NCBI GenBank assembly: GCA_963717135.1
Contig: CAVQVN010000004.1
Location: 124,001-188,000, forward strand
Reading direction: 5' to 3'
Origin: UBA4744 sp963717135
Lineage (GTDB): Bacteria; Actinomycetota; Acidimicrobiia; Spongiisociales; UBA4744
DNA length: 64,000 nt
A program made the translations under genes and the position numbers. Every line of letters starts with the position of its first letter. The stretch's first letter is position 1. Below, piece by piece: positions 23,494 through 30,967 of the stretch. Below the pieces are notes generated by a model that saw only the letters and a program-made list of their open reading frames with translations, was not told where the DNA came from and did not search any database.

Positions 23494-24304
23494 TCGCGGC
23501 CATCTCGAAGAACGTCTCGAGATCGCTCGGCGCGATCTGAACGAACTCGCCGAACAGGTGGAGGCGGGCGAGATCGATCCTGCTACGGCCGAGACGTTGC
23601 GAGCCGGTTACCAGGCAGAAGCCGACGAGATCTCGGCGCAACTCGCCGCCCTGCCCGTCTCTCGGAAGCCAGCAGCCCAGGGGGCGGGAGCAGATGGCGA
23701 GGAGTCCGCCGACCGGCCGCCTCGATCTGGCCGGCGGGCTGTGGTGGGCAGTGTCCTGGTCATCGCCGCACTTTCGGTCGCGATCTTTCTGGCCGCGGGC
23801 GACCTCGACCAGGATCCAATTGCGGCCGGCAGCGCATCAGGCTCCCCCGGAGAGCTTTCCATTGATCCCGATTCGGTGACCAACGAACAACTCGAAGAGG
23901 TGGTCGCCCAGAATCCCGGTATCAACGCGATGCGGCTGGCGCTGGCAGATCGATACTTCGAAGAACAGGACTTCGGCAAGGCTCTGGATCACTACCTGAC
24001 GGTCGCAGAGAACAACCCCACGCCGGCCGAAGAAGGGGTTGCCCTGTCACGGATCGGGTGGATGGCCTACCAGACGGGACAACCGGAAGCCGCCGAGCAG
24101 TACCTGCAAACGAGCCTCACCGTCGACCCCACCAACCAGGAAACCAAGCTGTTCCTCGGCTTCGTTTTGCTGTACGGCCTGGACGAAGCCGAGGCCGCCA
24201 TTCCCTGGCTGGAAGAAATCGCCGCGATCCCCGATCTGCCGCCCGACATTCTGCACACCGTAGAGGCAGCCCTCGATGAGGCCAGGAATGGAGGAGGCGG
24301 ATGA
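23486..24304 (+). CDS. CcmI-like TPR protein
   Basis: A 272-residue protein with an N-terminal coiled region (RLEIARRDLNELAEQVEAGE), one transmembrane helix about residues 84-105, and two or three TPR-like helical repeats after residue 150 (LADRYFEEQDFGKALDHYLTVAE; GWMAYQTGQPEAAEQYLQTSL). This matches the CcmI/CcmH C-terminal domain that holds apocytochrome c. It overlaps ccmH and ccmG. Confidence 0.85.
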   Translation: MTDRGHLEERLEIARRDLNELAEQVEAGEIDPATAETLRAGYQAEADEISAQLAALPVSRKPAAQGAGADGEESADRPPRSGRRAVVGSVLVIAALSVAIFLAAGDLDQDPIAAGSASGSPGELSIDPDSVTNEQLEEVVAQNPGINAMRLALADRYFEEQDFGKALDHYLTVAENNPTPAEEGVALSRIGWMAYQTGQPEAAEQYLQTSLTVDPTNQETKLFLGFVLLYGLDEAEAAIPWLEEIAAIPDLPPDILHTVEAALDEARNGGGG

Positions 24305-24888
24305 ACGGCCCACCCACTGAAACCCCGGCCCGCCGCATGCCCCGCGGCGTGTTGCCGATCGCCGGAATCCTGGCCATGGTGGCCTTGCTGGTCTTCGTTT
24401 TCAACGGCCGGTTCGGACAGGACCCCCGATTGGTCGACTCGCCGCTCATCGGCAAGCCGGTCAGCAACCTGACCTTCGACTATCTAGAACAGGACGGTAC
24501 CTTCTCACTCGCCGACCAGCGAGGCACCGTCCTCGTGGTCAACTTCTTCGCCTCGTGGTGCATCCCGTGCCGGACCGAGCACGACGATCTCACCTCAACC
24601 GCCGCGGCCTTCGCGGATCGCGGTGTGCATTTCCTGGGAATCGTCTATCAAGACAAGCCGGCGCAGGCATCAGCTTTCCTCGACGAATTCGGACGCGGCA
24701 CCAACTACAGCTATGTTGTCGACCCCCAATCACGTGCCATCGTCGAGTTGGGCGTCTTCGGTGTGCCTGAGACCTACATCATCGACGCCGACGGACTGAT
24801 CCAGTGGAAAACCGCCGGGGCGGTCGACGCAACGGTGCTGAGCGCCGCACTGGAGCAGGTGCTGGCTGGACAGACGCCGGATTTGTAG
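24301..24888 (+). CDS. ccmG: Thiol-disulfide oxidoreductase CcmG/DsbE-like
   Basis: A 195-residue membrane-anchored thioredoxin-fold protein. One N-terminal helix (about residues 18-37) is followed by the active site VVNFFASWCIPCRTEHDD (WCxxC about residue 85) and a cis-Pro loop FGVPETYII near residue 158. It reduces CcmH or apocytochrome thiols. Last gene of the ccm operon; its stop codon TAG is also the start of heptamer array 3. Confidence 0.92.
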   Translation: MNGPPTETPARRMPRGVLPIAGILAMVALLVFVFNGRFGQDPRLVDSPLIGKPVSNLTFDYLEQDGTFSLADQRGTVLVVNFFASWCIPCRTEHDDLTSTAAAFADRGVHFLGIVYQDKPAQASAFLDEFGRGTNYSYVVDPQSRAIVELGVFGVPETYIIDADGLIQWKTAGAVDATVLSAALEQVLAGQTPDL

Positions 24889-24933
24889 TTTCTAGTTTCC
24901 AGTTTCCAGTTTCCGTTTCCAGTTTCCAGTTTC
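24886..24933. repeat. Heptamer array 3
   Basis: Units TAGTTTC, TAGTTTC, CAGTTTC, CAGTTTC, a six-base CGTTTC, CAGTTTC, CAGTTTC run from 24886 to 24933. The first unit begins exactly at the TAG stop of ccmG. One unit has lost a base, which breaks the phase once. Confidence 0.8.
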
Positions 24934-24997
24934 TCTGCTGTTGCCCCTGTGGACGTTCCCACTCTCGCCCCCGTGCATCGAGCAAGGAAGGCCGCGG

Positions 24998-25091
24998 TAC
25001 TAGATACTGAGTACTAGGTACGGAGCGCGAAGCGCTCCCCGCTTGATGCTTGAAGCTTGTGGTGCTTGGCAGAGCTCGTAGCTCAAGACTC
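24998..25091. repeat. Heptamer array 4 with GAA-triloop hairpin
   Basis: Units TACTAGA, TACTGAG, TACTAGG, TACGGAG (24998-25025) run into a perfect hairpin GGAGCGC-GAA-GCGCTCC (25022-25038). Then follow GCTTGAT, GCTTGAA, a nine-base GCTTGTGGT, GCTTGGC, AGAGCTC, GTAGCTC, AAGACTC (25041-25091). The unit GTAGCTC also appears in arrays 6, 9 and 12. Confidence 0.75.
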
Positions 25092-25111
25092 CCCTGATTT
25101 TGGGTCTTTTT

Positions 25112-25234
25112 CGACAGTCTGTCGGCCGAGGTTGAGCCGCCCATATTGTCGCCGCCGACACTATGTCGGTATATGCATATAACCGCATGTCAGTAGTGTT
25201 TTTTACCTTTTGTCGACAAAGGGTCGAAAGACCC
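25112..25234. promoter_or_regulatory. Cluster of CGACA/TGTCG palindromes and a GAAA hairpin
   Basis: Within about 110 nt the 5-mer TGTCG occurs four times and its complement CGACA three times, arranged as palindromes: CGACAG-T-CTGTCG (25112-25124), TGTCG-N4-CGACA (25147-25160), CCGACA-CTA-TGTCGG (25155-25169), and TTTGTCGACAAA (25209-25220). A GGGTC-GAAA-GACCC hairpin (25221-25234) follows directly. This looks like a multi-site operator, or a structured leader, for the hexahaem cytochrome gene at 25311. The regulator is unknown. Confidence 0.55.
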
Positions 25235-25310
25235 TACGCGAGAAATCGTTTTTTGGTCGAGAATCTGGCAGAGTACTGAGGACATATTTCGCGCAGGGAG
25301 GGAGCACCAC

Positions 25311-26321
25311 ATGCGCCGACACTTGATACTTGGCTTCTTCATAGTTTCTCTCGTGCTGGTCTTAGCGGCCTGTACGAGCGAGGGTGAACCCGGTCCCGCC
25401 GGTCCTGCCGGTCCTGCCGGTCCCGCCGGTCCTGCCGGTCCTGCCGGAAGCGCCGCCGAGTTGGTCGCGGCCGATCTGACCTGCACCGAGTGCCACAACG
25501 ACTCGAGCATCATTACCGGCAAGAAGGCGTCGTGGGAAGAGTCGTTGCACTCAACCGGCGAGGCGTTTGTCCGTGGTGAGAGCAGCGGTTGCGCCGGTTG
25601 TCACTCCGGAGGTGCGTTCAGCGCCATGGTCGCGGCGGGGTTGAACCCGAGCGAGGTCACGGAGGGAGATCCCAACCCGACCCACCAGGACTGCCGGACG
25701 TGTCACGAGATTCACACGACCTTTACCTCCGCCGACTGGGCACTGGAGACGACCGCCCCGGTCGATCTCTATGCCTTCGAGGGTGTTACGTTTGACGGCG
25801 GCGAGGGCAACCTGTGCGCAGTCTGTCACCAGCCGCGTCGCGGTGTCACAGTCACCGACGGCATGATCGAGGTCGACAGCACGCACTGGGGCCCGCACCA
25901 CGGTCCGCAGAGTGCCATGCTGCTCGGAGTTGCCGGTTACGGCGAGACGGGAAGCCCCGGAGCCCACGCCACCATGGTGGAAAACACCTGCGTGTCCTGT
26001 CACCTTGGTGAGACCGCCGACCACACCTACGAAGTCAATGTGAATGCCTGTGTTGCGTGTCACGCTGATGCCGAGAATTTCGACATCAACGGTCTGCAGA
26101 CCGAGGTCCAGACGATGCTGGATGACCTGGAGGCCGCCCTGAAGGCGAAAGGTTTGCTCGACGCGGAAGGCGAGATGGTCGTCGGAACCTACCCCGAAGC
26201 CGAAGGCGGCGCTCTCTGGAACTGGATCTACGTGGCCCTTGAGGACAAGAGCCTCGGTGTCCACAATCCGTCCTACACCAAAGCCTTGCTCCAGGCTGGT
26301 CTGGACGCACTAGGCGGGTAA
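25311..26321 (+). CDS. Hexahaem c-type cytochrome lipoprotein with collagen-like linker
   Basis: A 336-residue surface lipoprotein (lipobox LAAC, Cys21). A run of Gly-Pro-Ala triplets follows at residues about 25-46, like a short collagen-type stalk. Six CxxCH haem sites come next: CTECH, CAGCH, CRTCH, CAVCH, CVSCH and CVACH, with many extra histidines as likely sixth ligands (HQDCRTCHEIH; HWGPHHGP). The last about 85 residues are helical and haem-free. It is the first gene of the cytochrome cluster and is followed by a strong hairpin. Electron transfer at the cell surface is inferred; the partner is unknown. Confidence 0.9.
   Translation: MRRHLILGFFIVSLVLVLAACTSEGEPGPAGPAGPAGPAGPAGPAGSAAELVAADLTCTECHNDSSIITGKKASWEESLHSTGEAFVRGESSGCAGCHSGGAFSAMVAAGLNPSEVTEGDPNPTHQDCRTCHEIHTTFTSADWALETTAPVDLYAFEGVTFDGGEGNLCAVCHQPRRGVTVTDGMIEVDSTHWGPHHGPQSAMLLGVAGYGETGSPGAHATMVENTCVSCHLGETADHTYEVNVNACVACHADAENFDINGLQTEVQTMLDDLEAALKAKGLLDAEGEMVVGTYPEAEGGALWNWIYVALEDKSLGVHNPSYTKALLQAGLDALGG
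25392..25445 (+). repeat. In-gene 9-bp tandem repeat (Gly-Pro-Ala codons)
   Basis: Six copies of GGTCCYGCC encode the Gly-Pro-Ala stalk of the hexahaem lipoprotein. The near-identity at DNA level suggests recent expansion or slippage, so stalk length could vary among strains. Confidence 0.9.
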
Positions 26322-26349
26322 TCCTCGAACGATAAGAGACACGAGAACC

Positions 26350-26380
26350 GGAAAGGGGTCGCCATCGGCGACCCCTTTCC
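26350..26380 (+). terminator. Terminator hairpin after the hexahaem gene
   Basis: GGAAAGGGGTCGCC (26350-26363) pairs perfectly with GGCGACCCCTTTCC (26367-26380) around ATC. It lies 29 nt after the stop, so the hexahaem gene may be transcribed or dosed separately from the next gene. Confidence 0.85.
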
Positions 26381-26518
26381 TTGCGATCGTGAATCGAGCA
26401 CGTCTGCGGGAGTCCCACCCAATGAGGACTCTCGACCCTATGTCGGATAGCGAACCCCTTGTAGCGTATGCTCCACCTGGATGGTTCAATCAGATGCCAC
26501 GGTTTTGGGAGGTTGCAC

Positions 26519-27670
26519 TTGAAGAGCGGTTGGCGTTGGGTTCTGTTGTTCTTGATGGGCGCCGTGTTGCTCACCGGTCTACTCACGACCGATACTGCAC
26601 CGGTTCGAGCTGCGCAAGAAGCAACTGAAGAGACAACCCAGGAACCCGATCAGCGCCTCGACAACGGCTACTGCCTCGGTTGTCACGACGGTGAGACGAG
26701 CGGTATCAGCCTGAGCAACGTCGAGCTGCCATCCGGTGAGACCCTCGACATTCAGATTCACCGCGAAGTCTACGAAGACTCGGTTCACGGCCAAATCAAC
26801 ATGCCCTGCGTGCTCTGCCATACCGATATCTCGGAGTTTCCCCACGAACCGATCGAAGCCGGCAGTCTCCGCGAGTTCGCGGTGGCCAACTACACAGCCT
26901 GTGCGACCTGCCATGACTCCCAATACTCGGCCACCCACGACAACGTCCACGGGGCGGCTCTCCTCAACGGCAACATCGAAGCTGCCGTATGCACGGACTG
27001 TCACGGCGCCCACGACGTCCAGCGAGCCGGGACCCGGGCCACTTCCATCCAGCAGACCTGTGAAAACTGCCACTTCGAGATCTACTCGGTCTACGAGGAC
27101 AGCGTGCACGGTGCCGCCCTCTTCGAGGAAGGCAACGCCGACGTCCCCACCTGCACCGACTGTCACGGAGTGCACGACGTGGCGGGGCCGGGAGTCACCG
27201 GATTCCACCTGTTCTCTCCCCAGATATGTGCCGACTGCCACGAGGACGAGAACCTGATGGGCCAATACGGCATCTCGACAGAAGTTTTCGACACCTACGT
27301 CTCCGATTTTCACGGAACCACCGTGGTGATCTTCGAGGAGCTCTTCCCCGATCAGGAGACCAACAAGCCGGTTTGCATCGATTGCCACGGTGTCCACAAC
27401 ATCGCTTCCGCCGACAACCCGGAGAGCCAGACTTTCCGGGAGAATCTGCTCGGAACCTGCCAGCGCTGCCATCCCGACGCCACCGCCAATTTCCCAACCT
27501 CCTGGCTCAGCCATTATCAACCAACCCGCCAAGACACTCCCCTGGTGTTCTACGTGAACCTCTTTTACCGGATCGTGATCCCGGTAACGATTGGCGCCAT
27601 GGTGTTGTGGGTACTCGTTGACTTCATCAAGAGGATGGCCGCCCGCCGGAAGGAGGTGGCCGGTGCTTGA
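26519..27670 (+). CDS. Nonahaem c-type cytochrome, membrane-anchored
   Basis: A 383-residue exported cytochrome with nine CxxCH sites (CLGCH, CVLCH, CATCH, CTDCH, CENCH, CTDCH, CADCH, CIDCH, CQRCH). A signal/anchor helix lies at the N-terminus and a second helix near residues 350-372 (FYRIVIPVTIGAMVLWVLVD), followed by a basic cytoplasmic tail. Recurrent VYEDSVHG and CTDCHG(V/A)HDV blocks suggest internal duplication and bis-His haems. The start is TTG at 26519, with GGGAGG six nt upstream (26507-26512); the frame is open further upstream without a better start. It overlaps the next gene by 8 nt, so they are coupled. Confidence 0.88.
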   Translation: MKSGWRWVLLFLMGAVLLTGLLTTDTAPVRAAQEATEETTQEPDQRLDNGYCLGCHDGETSGISLSNVELPSGETLDIQIHREVYEDSVHGQINMPCVLCHTDISEFPHEPIEAGSLREFAVANYTACATCHDSQYSATHDNVHGAALLNGNIEAAVCTDCHGAHDVQRAGTRATSIQQTCENCHFEIYSVYEDSVHGAALFEEGNADVPTCTDCHGVHDVAGPGVTGFHLFSPQICADCHEDENLMGQYGISTEVFDTYVSDFHGTTVVIFEELFPDQETNKPVCIDCHGVHNIASADNPESQTFRENLLGTCQRCHPDATANFPTSWLSHYQPTRQDTPLVFYVNLFYRIVIPVTIGAMVLWVLVDFIKRMAARRKEVAGA

Positions 27671-29180
27671 TCAAGAGCAGCCGCAGGTCCGGCAAGAGGA
27701 TCGGATCCGCCGCTTCAGCGTGTCGGATCGGGTCGAACACTGGCTGCAGGTGATCACTTTCGTTGCTCTGGCGTTTACCGGACTGATCCAAAAGTGGCCC
27801 GAGGCAGGATTCTCCCAATGGTCGATCAGAACGGTGGGTGGAATCGAAGCCACCCGCCTGATTCATCGGGTCTTCGCCACGATGTTGCTGCTGGCCATCG
27901 TTTACCACCTGTTTACGGCCGGAAAGAGAATCTTCGTTGATCGAGCGCCTCGAACCATGGTGCCGGGCATGGACGACCTACGAGCAGCTTGGGGAGGACT
28001 TCTCTTCAACATAGGCCGACGGAAGGAGATGCCCCTCCAGGGAAGGTTCACCTGGGAAGAGAAACTCGAGTACTGGGCGATCGTATGGGGCACGCTGGTC
28101 ATGACGATCACCGGCTTCATGCTGTGGAACCCGGTGGCCACCGCCACCTTCCTTCCCGGGCAGTTCATTCCCGCTGCCAAAGCCGCTCACGGTGGCGAGG
28201 CTCTCCTGGCGGTGCTGGCCATCCTCGTGTGGCACTTCTATCACGTCCACCTCCGTCACTTCAGCACGACCATCTTCACCGGATACATCTCGCGTCACGA
28301 GATGGAGAAGGAACACCCACTGGAACTCGCCGCCATCGAAGCAGGCGAATTTGATCCACCCCCAATCGAAGTATCCGAGAAACGGCGCCGGCGGTTTGTG
28401 CCCGCCTACCTGGTGGTGGCCGCACTCTCGCTGATCGGCATCTACTTCTTTGTGACGTTCGAGGAGACCGCGATCACCACCATCGATCCTCCTGAAGACG
28501 TAACCGTGTTCGTACCGGCCCCCACCCCGACCGTGCCCCTGGTCACCACGACGGCGCCCACCGGGGAAACAACATCAACCACTGAGGGGACCACTACAAC
28601 GACCAACCCGGCTGCTTCGGTCAGTTGGGATAGCGGAGTCGGTCAACTGTTCGCCGGCTCGTGCGGAGCCTGTCACACGGGTGGGAGCGGCCTCGGCGGT
28701 CTGGACCTCAGCTCCTATGCGGCGACTCTCGCCGGCGGCAACGGCGGCCCGGGGATCGTTGCCAACGAGCCGGATGAGTCCGTCGTGTACACCCGTCAAC
28801 TGGAGGGCGGCCATCCCGGGCAGTTCACCGAAGAACAGCTCGCCCTCGTTCTGGAATGGATCGAGCTGGGGGCGCCGGAAGCGCCCGATGCTGCCGGCGG
28901 AGGAACCGGCGAACCGACCTGGGACGGAGTATGGGCCGCCATCCTGACCGACGCCTGCGGTGCCTGCCACACTGGAGGCTCGGGCTTTGCGGGTTTGGAT
29001 ATCAGCAGCTATCGGACGGCACTCGCCGGTGGCAATTCCGGACCCGGCCTGGTGCCCGGCGACCCCGAAGGATCGTCCATCTACGTCCGCCAGGCGGCGG
29101 GCGGGCACGCCGGTCAACTCACCGACCAGCAGGTAGCGGATCTAAGGGACTGGATCGACGCCGGGGCACCAGAGGGGTAA
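27663..29180 (+). CDS. Cytochrome b561-like membrane protein with two c-haem modules
   Basis: The 505-residue protein has an N-terminal four-helix b-type domain (about residues 15-210) with likely haem-b histidines in DRVEHWLQ, LIHRVFATMLLLAIVYHLF and WHFYHVHLRHF, as in formate dehydrogenase/hydrogenase b subunits. A further helix near residue 240 leads to a Thr/Pro-rich linker (about 270-310) and two similar modules, each with CGACHTGGSG(L/F).GLD(L/I)SSY and HPGQ or HAGQ. It starts at GTG 27663, overlapping the nonahaem gene. It probably moves electrons between the quinone pool and the multihaem proteins; direction is not decidable. Confidence 0.85.
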   Translation: MLDQEQPQVRQEDRIRRFSVSDRVEHWLQVITFVALAFTGLIQKWPEAGFSQWSIRTVGGIEATRLIHRVFATMLLLAIVYHLFTAGKRIFVDRAPRTMVPGMDDLRAAWGGLLFNIGRRKEMPLQGRFTWEEKLEYWAIVWGTLVMTITGFMLWNPVATATFLPGQFIPAAKAAHGGEALLAVLAILVWHFYHVHLRHFSTTIFTGYISRHEMEKEHPLELAAIEAGEFDPPPIEVSEKRRRRFVPAYLVVAALSLIGIYFFVTFEETAITTIDPPEDVTVFVPAPTPTVPLVTTTAPTGETTSTTEGTTTTTNPAASVSWDSGVGQLFAGSCGACHTGGSGLGGLDLSSYAATLAGGNGGPGIVANEPDESVVYTRQLEGGHPGQFTEEQLALVLEWIELGAPEAPDAAGGGTGEPTWDGVWAAILTDACGACHTGGSGFAGLDISSYRTALAGGNSGPGLVPGDPEGSSIYVRQAAGGHAGQLTDQQVADLRDWIDAGAPEG

Positions 29181-29341
29181 TCGAGCTTCGCTCGATTACC
29201 CCGGTTGCAGGTTGCAGGTTTCAAGTTGCACGTTGCAAGTTGCAGGTTTCAAGTCGCGGACTTCGGGCAAACCTGGCACCTGGAACCTGGCACCTGGAAC
29301 CTGATACCTGAAACCGGCGAGGCTTCGCCTCGCTGCCTCGC
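29174..29341. repeat. Heptamer array 5 flanked by TTC-triloop hairpins
   Basis: This fills the whole space between two convergent genes. GGGGTAATCGAGC-TTC-GCTCGATTACCCC (29174-29202) contains the TAA stop of the upstream gene. Eight units follow (29203-29258; GGTTGCA, GGTTGCA, GGTTTCA, AGTTGCA, CGTTGCA, AGTTGCA, GGTTTCA, AGTCGCG), then after 11 nt seven more (29270-29318; AACCTGG, CACCTGG, AACCTGG, CACCTGG, AACCTGA, TACCTGA, AACCGGC). A CGAGGC-TTC-GCCTCG hairpin (29318-29332) closes it. Confidence 0.85.
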
Positions 29342-30901
29342 CTAATACCCCGACGCTCTCGTGTGACACTGGGTGCACGAAACGGTCTCCCAAACGCCCC
29401 CAATGGGAACCGGGTGTTCGAATTCCAGTCCGCCGACCGCGCTCTCGATAGCGTCCAGATCATCGGTGGGTCCCTGGGCCACGATCACATGGCAGGTATC
29501 ACATGAGATCGGCAGTGATTCCCCCGCCTGGTTGACTTGCTGACCTCCGTGGCACCGGAAGCACCCTTCGTTGACGAAGTGGCTCAGATTGTTGACCCGA
29601 GCCCGGTAGTCGGTGTTCATTTCGGGGAAGAAGTTGTTGCCGTAGACGTCGACCAGGGTGAGTTCCGCCTCTTCGATCTCTTTCACCAGGCTATTGAAGT
29701 CGTCACCGTAGTTCGCCCGGTAGAAATCTCGCAGCCCTTCGGAAATAGCGGCATTCGCTTCGGAGGTCGTTGCGTACTCGGCCGTGAGCAGATCGACACC
29801 GAGCTTTCGAATGAACGGCAAATCCTGCGAGATCTTTCCGGTCGAAAGAGCGAGATTCAAAGACACGGCCGGTGGAGTGAAGTCGTGGCTCGGCCGGTTG
29901 TGACAGTCCATGCAGTCGAAAACGCGGATCTCTGTATCCGCGGAGCCCGGATCGGGATAGTCGGCATCGGGGTCGGCGTAGACCGTTACCGTCCCATCGG
30001 CGGCCGTTACCCGGAACCACGGTATCTCTTGACGTTCCTCGTCGAGCGCGATGTACTCGACGACGTTGGTCGTCGCCATATGCCAGTGGATCCCCTCCAG
30101 TGCGCCGGTGCGGGGGTTACCCCCTCCGATGTTGACCAGCAGGCTCACCGTCCACGGGCTGTTGTTCTCGTCGGTGCGGTAGTAGTTGTGGGTGACCAGC
30201 TTCTGCCCGAAGAACTGCTGGGGCCAGTGGCACTCCTCACAGGTCTCCTGGGCCGGGCGCAGGCTCACCACCGGGGTGGGAATCGGACGTTCAAAGGAGT
30301 CGGTGGCCACCGCCAGCACCTGACGAATACCGTCGATCTTCGATTGGACCCAGAATCCGGCTCCCGGTCCGATATGGCACTCGACGCAGGGAACCCGGGC
30401 GTGAGGCGAATTGTGGTAGGTCACATTCTGCGGACCCATCACCTCATGACAGGCTTCTCCACAAAAGCTCGCCGAGTCGGTTGTCTCGTACCCTTTGAAA
30501 CCCGCGTAGGCAAACACCACGACGAAGGCGGCAGTGAGGCCGAGGAACAGCCACAGGCTGCGCATATAACGAGGATCAGACGGCTCAATCAGCAATCGGA
30601 AGCGGACCACTTCGCCCCGCCGGCGAGCTTGAAGCACCTGAACGCGGATCGAGATCAAGAACAGCAGAAGGCCGACAATGCCGACTATCGGAGCGGCAAT
30701 GAACCCGATTATGGAGCGATACGGATTGTCGAGGCCCGACGTCAGGTCCACAACCAGCAGAATCAGGAACGCCAGGAAACCGGCGAGCATGAGGGCGCCG
30801 CCCAGAGCGGCCATCCAGTGCCGGTAAAGAGTCCTGGTCTCCCTTGCCGGTGTCTCAGGCTCGCGAGGCTCCGCCTCGCTCGCGGGACCCTGATCGGTCA
30901 T
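29342..30901 (-). CDS. NapC/NirT-type heptahaem cytochrome
   Basis: A 519-residue protein with two N-terminal helices (about 28-52 and 64-88), a third near residue 117, and an exported part with seven haem sites. The first is CGEACHEVM, a CX3CH variant with a nearby Met, in the position of the first NapC/NrfH haem. The others are CVECH, CEECH, CMDCH, CFRCH, CDTCH and CTQCH. NapC-type proteins take electrons from menaquinol and pass them to periplasmic partners. The gene is convergent to the b561-like gene, but its content ties it to the same cluster. Five haems beyond the NapC core may form a built-in conduit. Confidence 0.87.
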   Translation of the reverse strand: MTDQGPASEAEPREPETPARETRTLYRHWMAALGGALMLAGFLAFLILLVVDLTSGLDNPYRSIIGFIAAPIVGIVGLLLFLISIRVQVLQARRRGEVVRFRLLIEPSDPRYMRSLWLFLGLTAAFVVVFAYAGFKGYETTDSASFCGEACHEVMGPQNVTYHNSPHARVPCVECHIGPGAGFWVQSKIDGIRQVLAVATDSFERPIPTPVVSLRPAQETCEECHWPQQFFGQKLVTHNYYRTDENNSPWTVSLLVNIGGGNPRTGALEGIHWHMATTNVVEYIALDEERQEIPWFRVTAADGTVTVYADPDADYPDPGSADTEIRVFDCMDCHNRPSHDFTPPAVSLNLALSTGKISQDLPFIRKLGVDLLTAEYATTSEANAAISEGLRDFYRANYGDDFNSLVKEIEEAELTLVDVYGNNFFPEMNTDYRARVNNLSHFVNEGCFRCHGGQQVNQAGESLPISCDTCHVIVAQGPTDDLDAIESAVGGLEFEHPVPIGGVWETVSCTQCHTRASGY

Positions 30902-30967
30902 GCAACTTCCTCCCTGTTGACTGAGAGCCTAGAAACCTATTGGCTTCATCCGTAGGGACGTTAGTCC

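Larger units (their letters stand above)
24889..25310. other. Long non-coding gap upstream of the cytochrome cluster
   Basis: This 422-nt gap has no convincing gene. In order it holds array 3, about 60 nt without obvious structure, array 4 with an internal triloop hairpin, and an AT-richer, palindrome-rich part (25112-25234) that probably controls the downstream cytochrome genes. Two T6 runs (25199-25204 and 25249-25254) occur there. The start of the hexahaem gene has a GGGAGG-type ribosome-binding site at about 25297-25302. Confidence 0.6.

Noticed and set aside
25209..25254. c-di-GMP/cGAMP (GEMM) riboswitch before a multihaem cytochrome gene
   Set aside because: The GACAAAGG, GAAA tetraloop and ACGC stretches recall GEMM-I, and such riboswitches control cytochromes in Geobacter. 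But the conserved GCAAACC and CGCAAAGCC cores are missing, so I keep only a palindrome cluster.
24886..29341. CRISPR array
   Set aside because: The tandem units are only 7 nt, with no spacers between them and no cas genes nearby.
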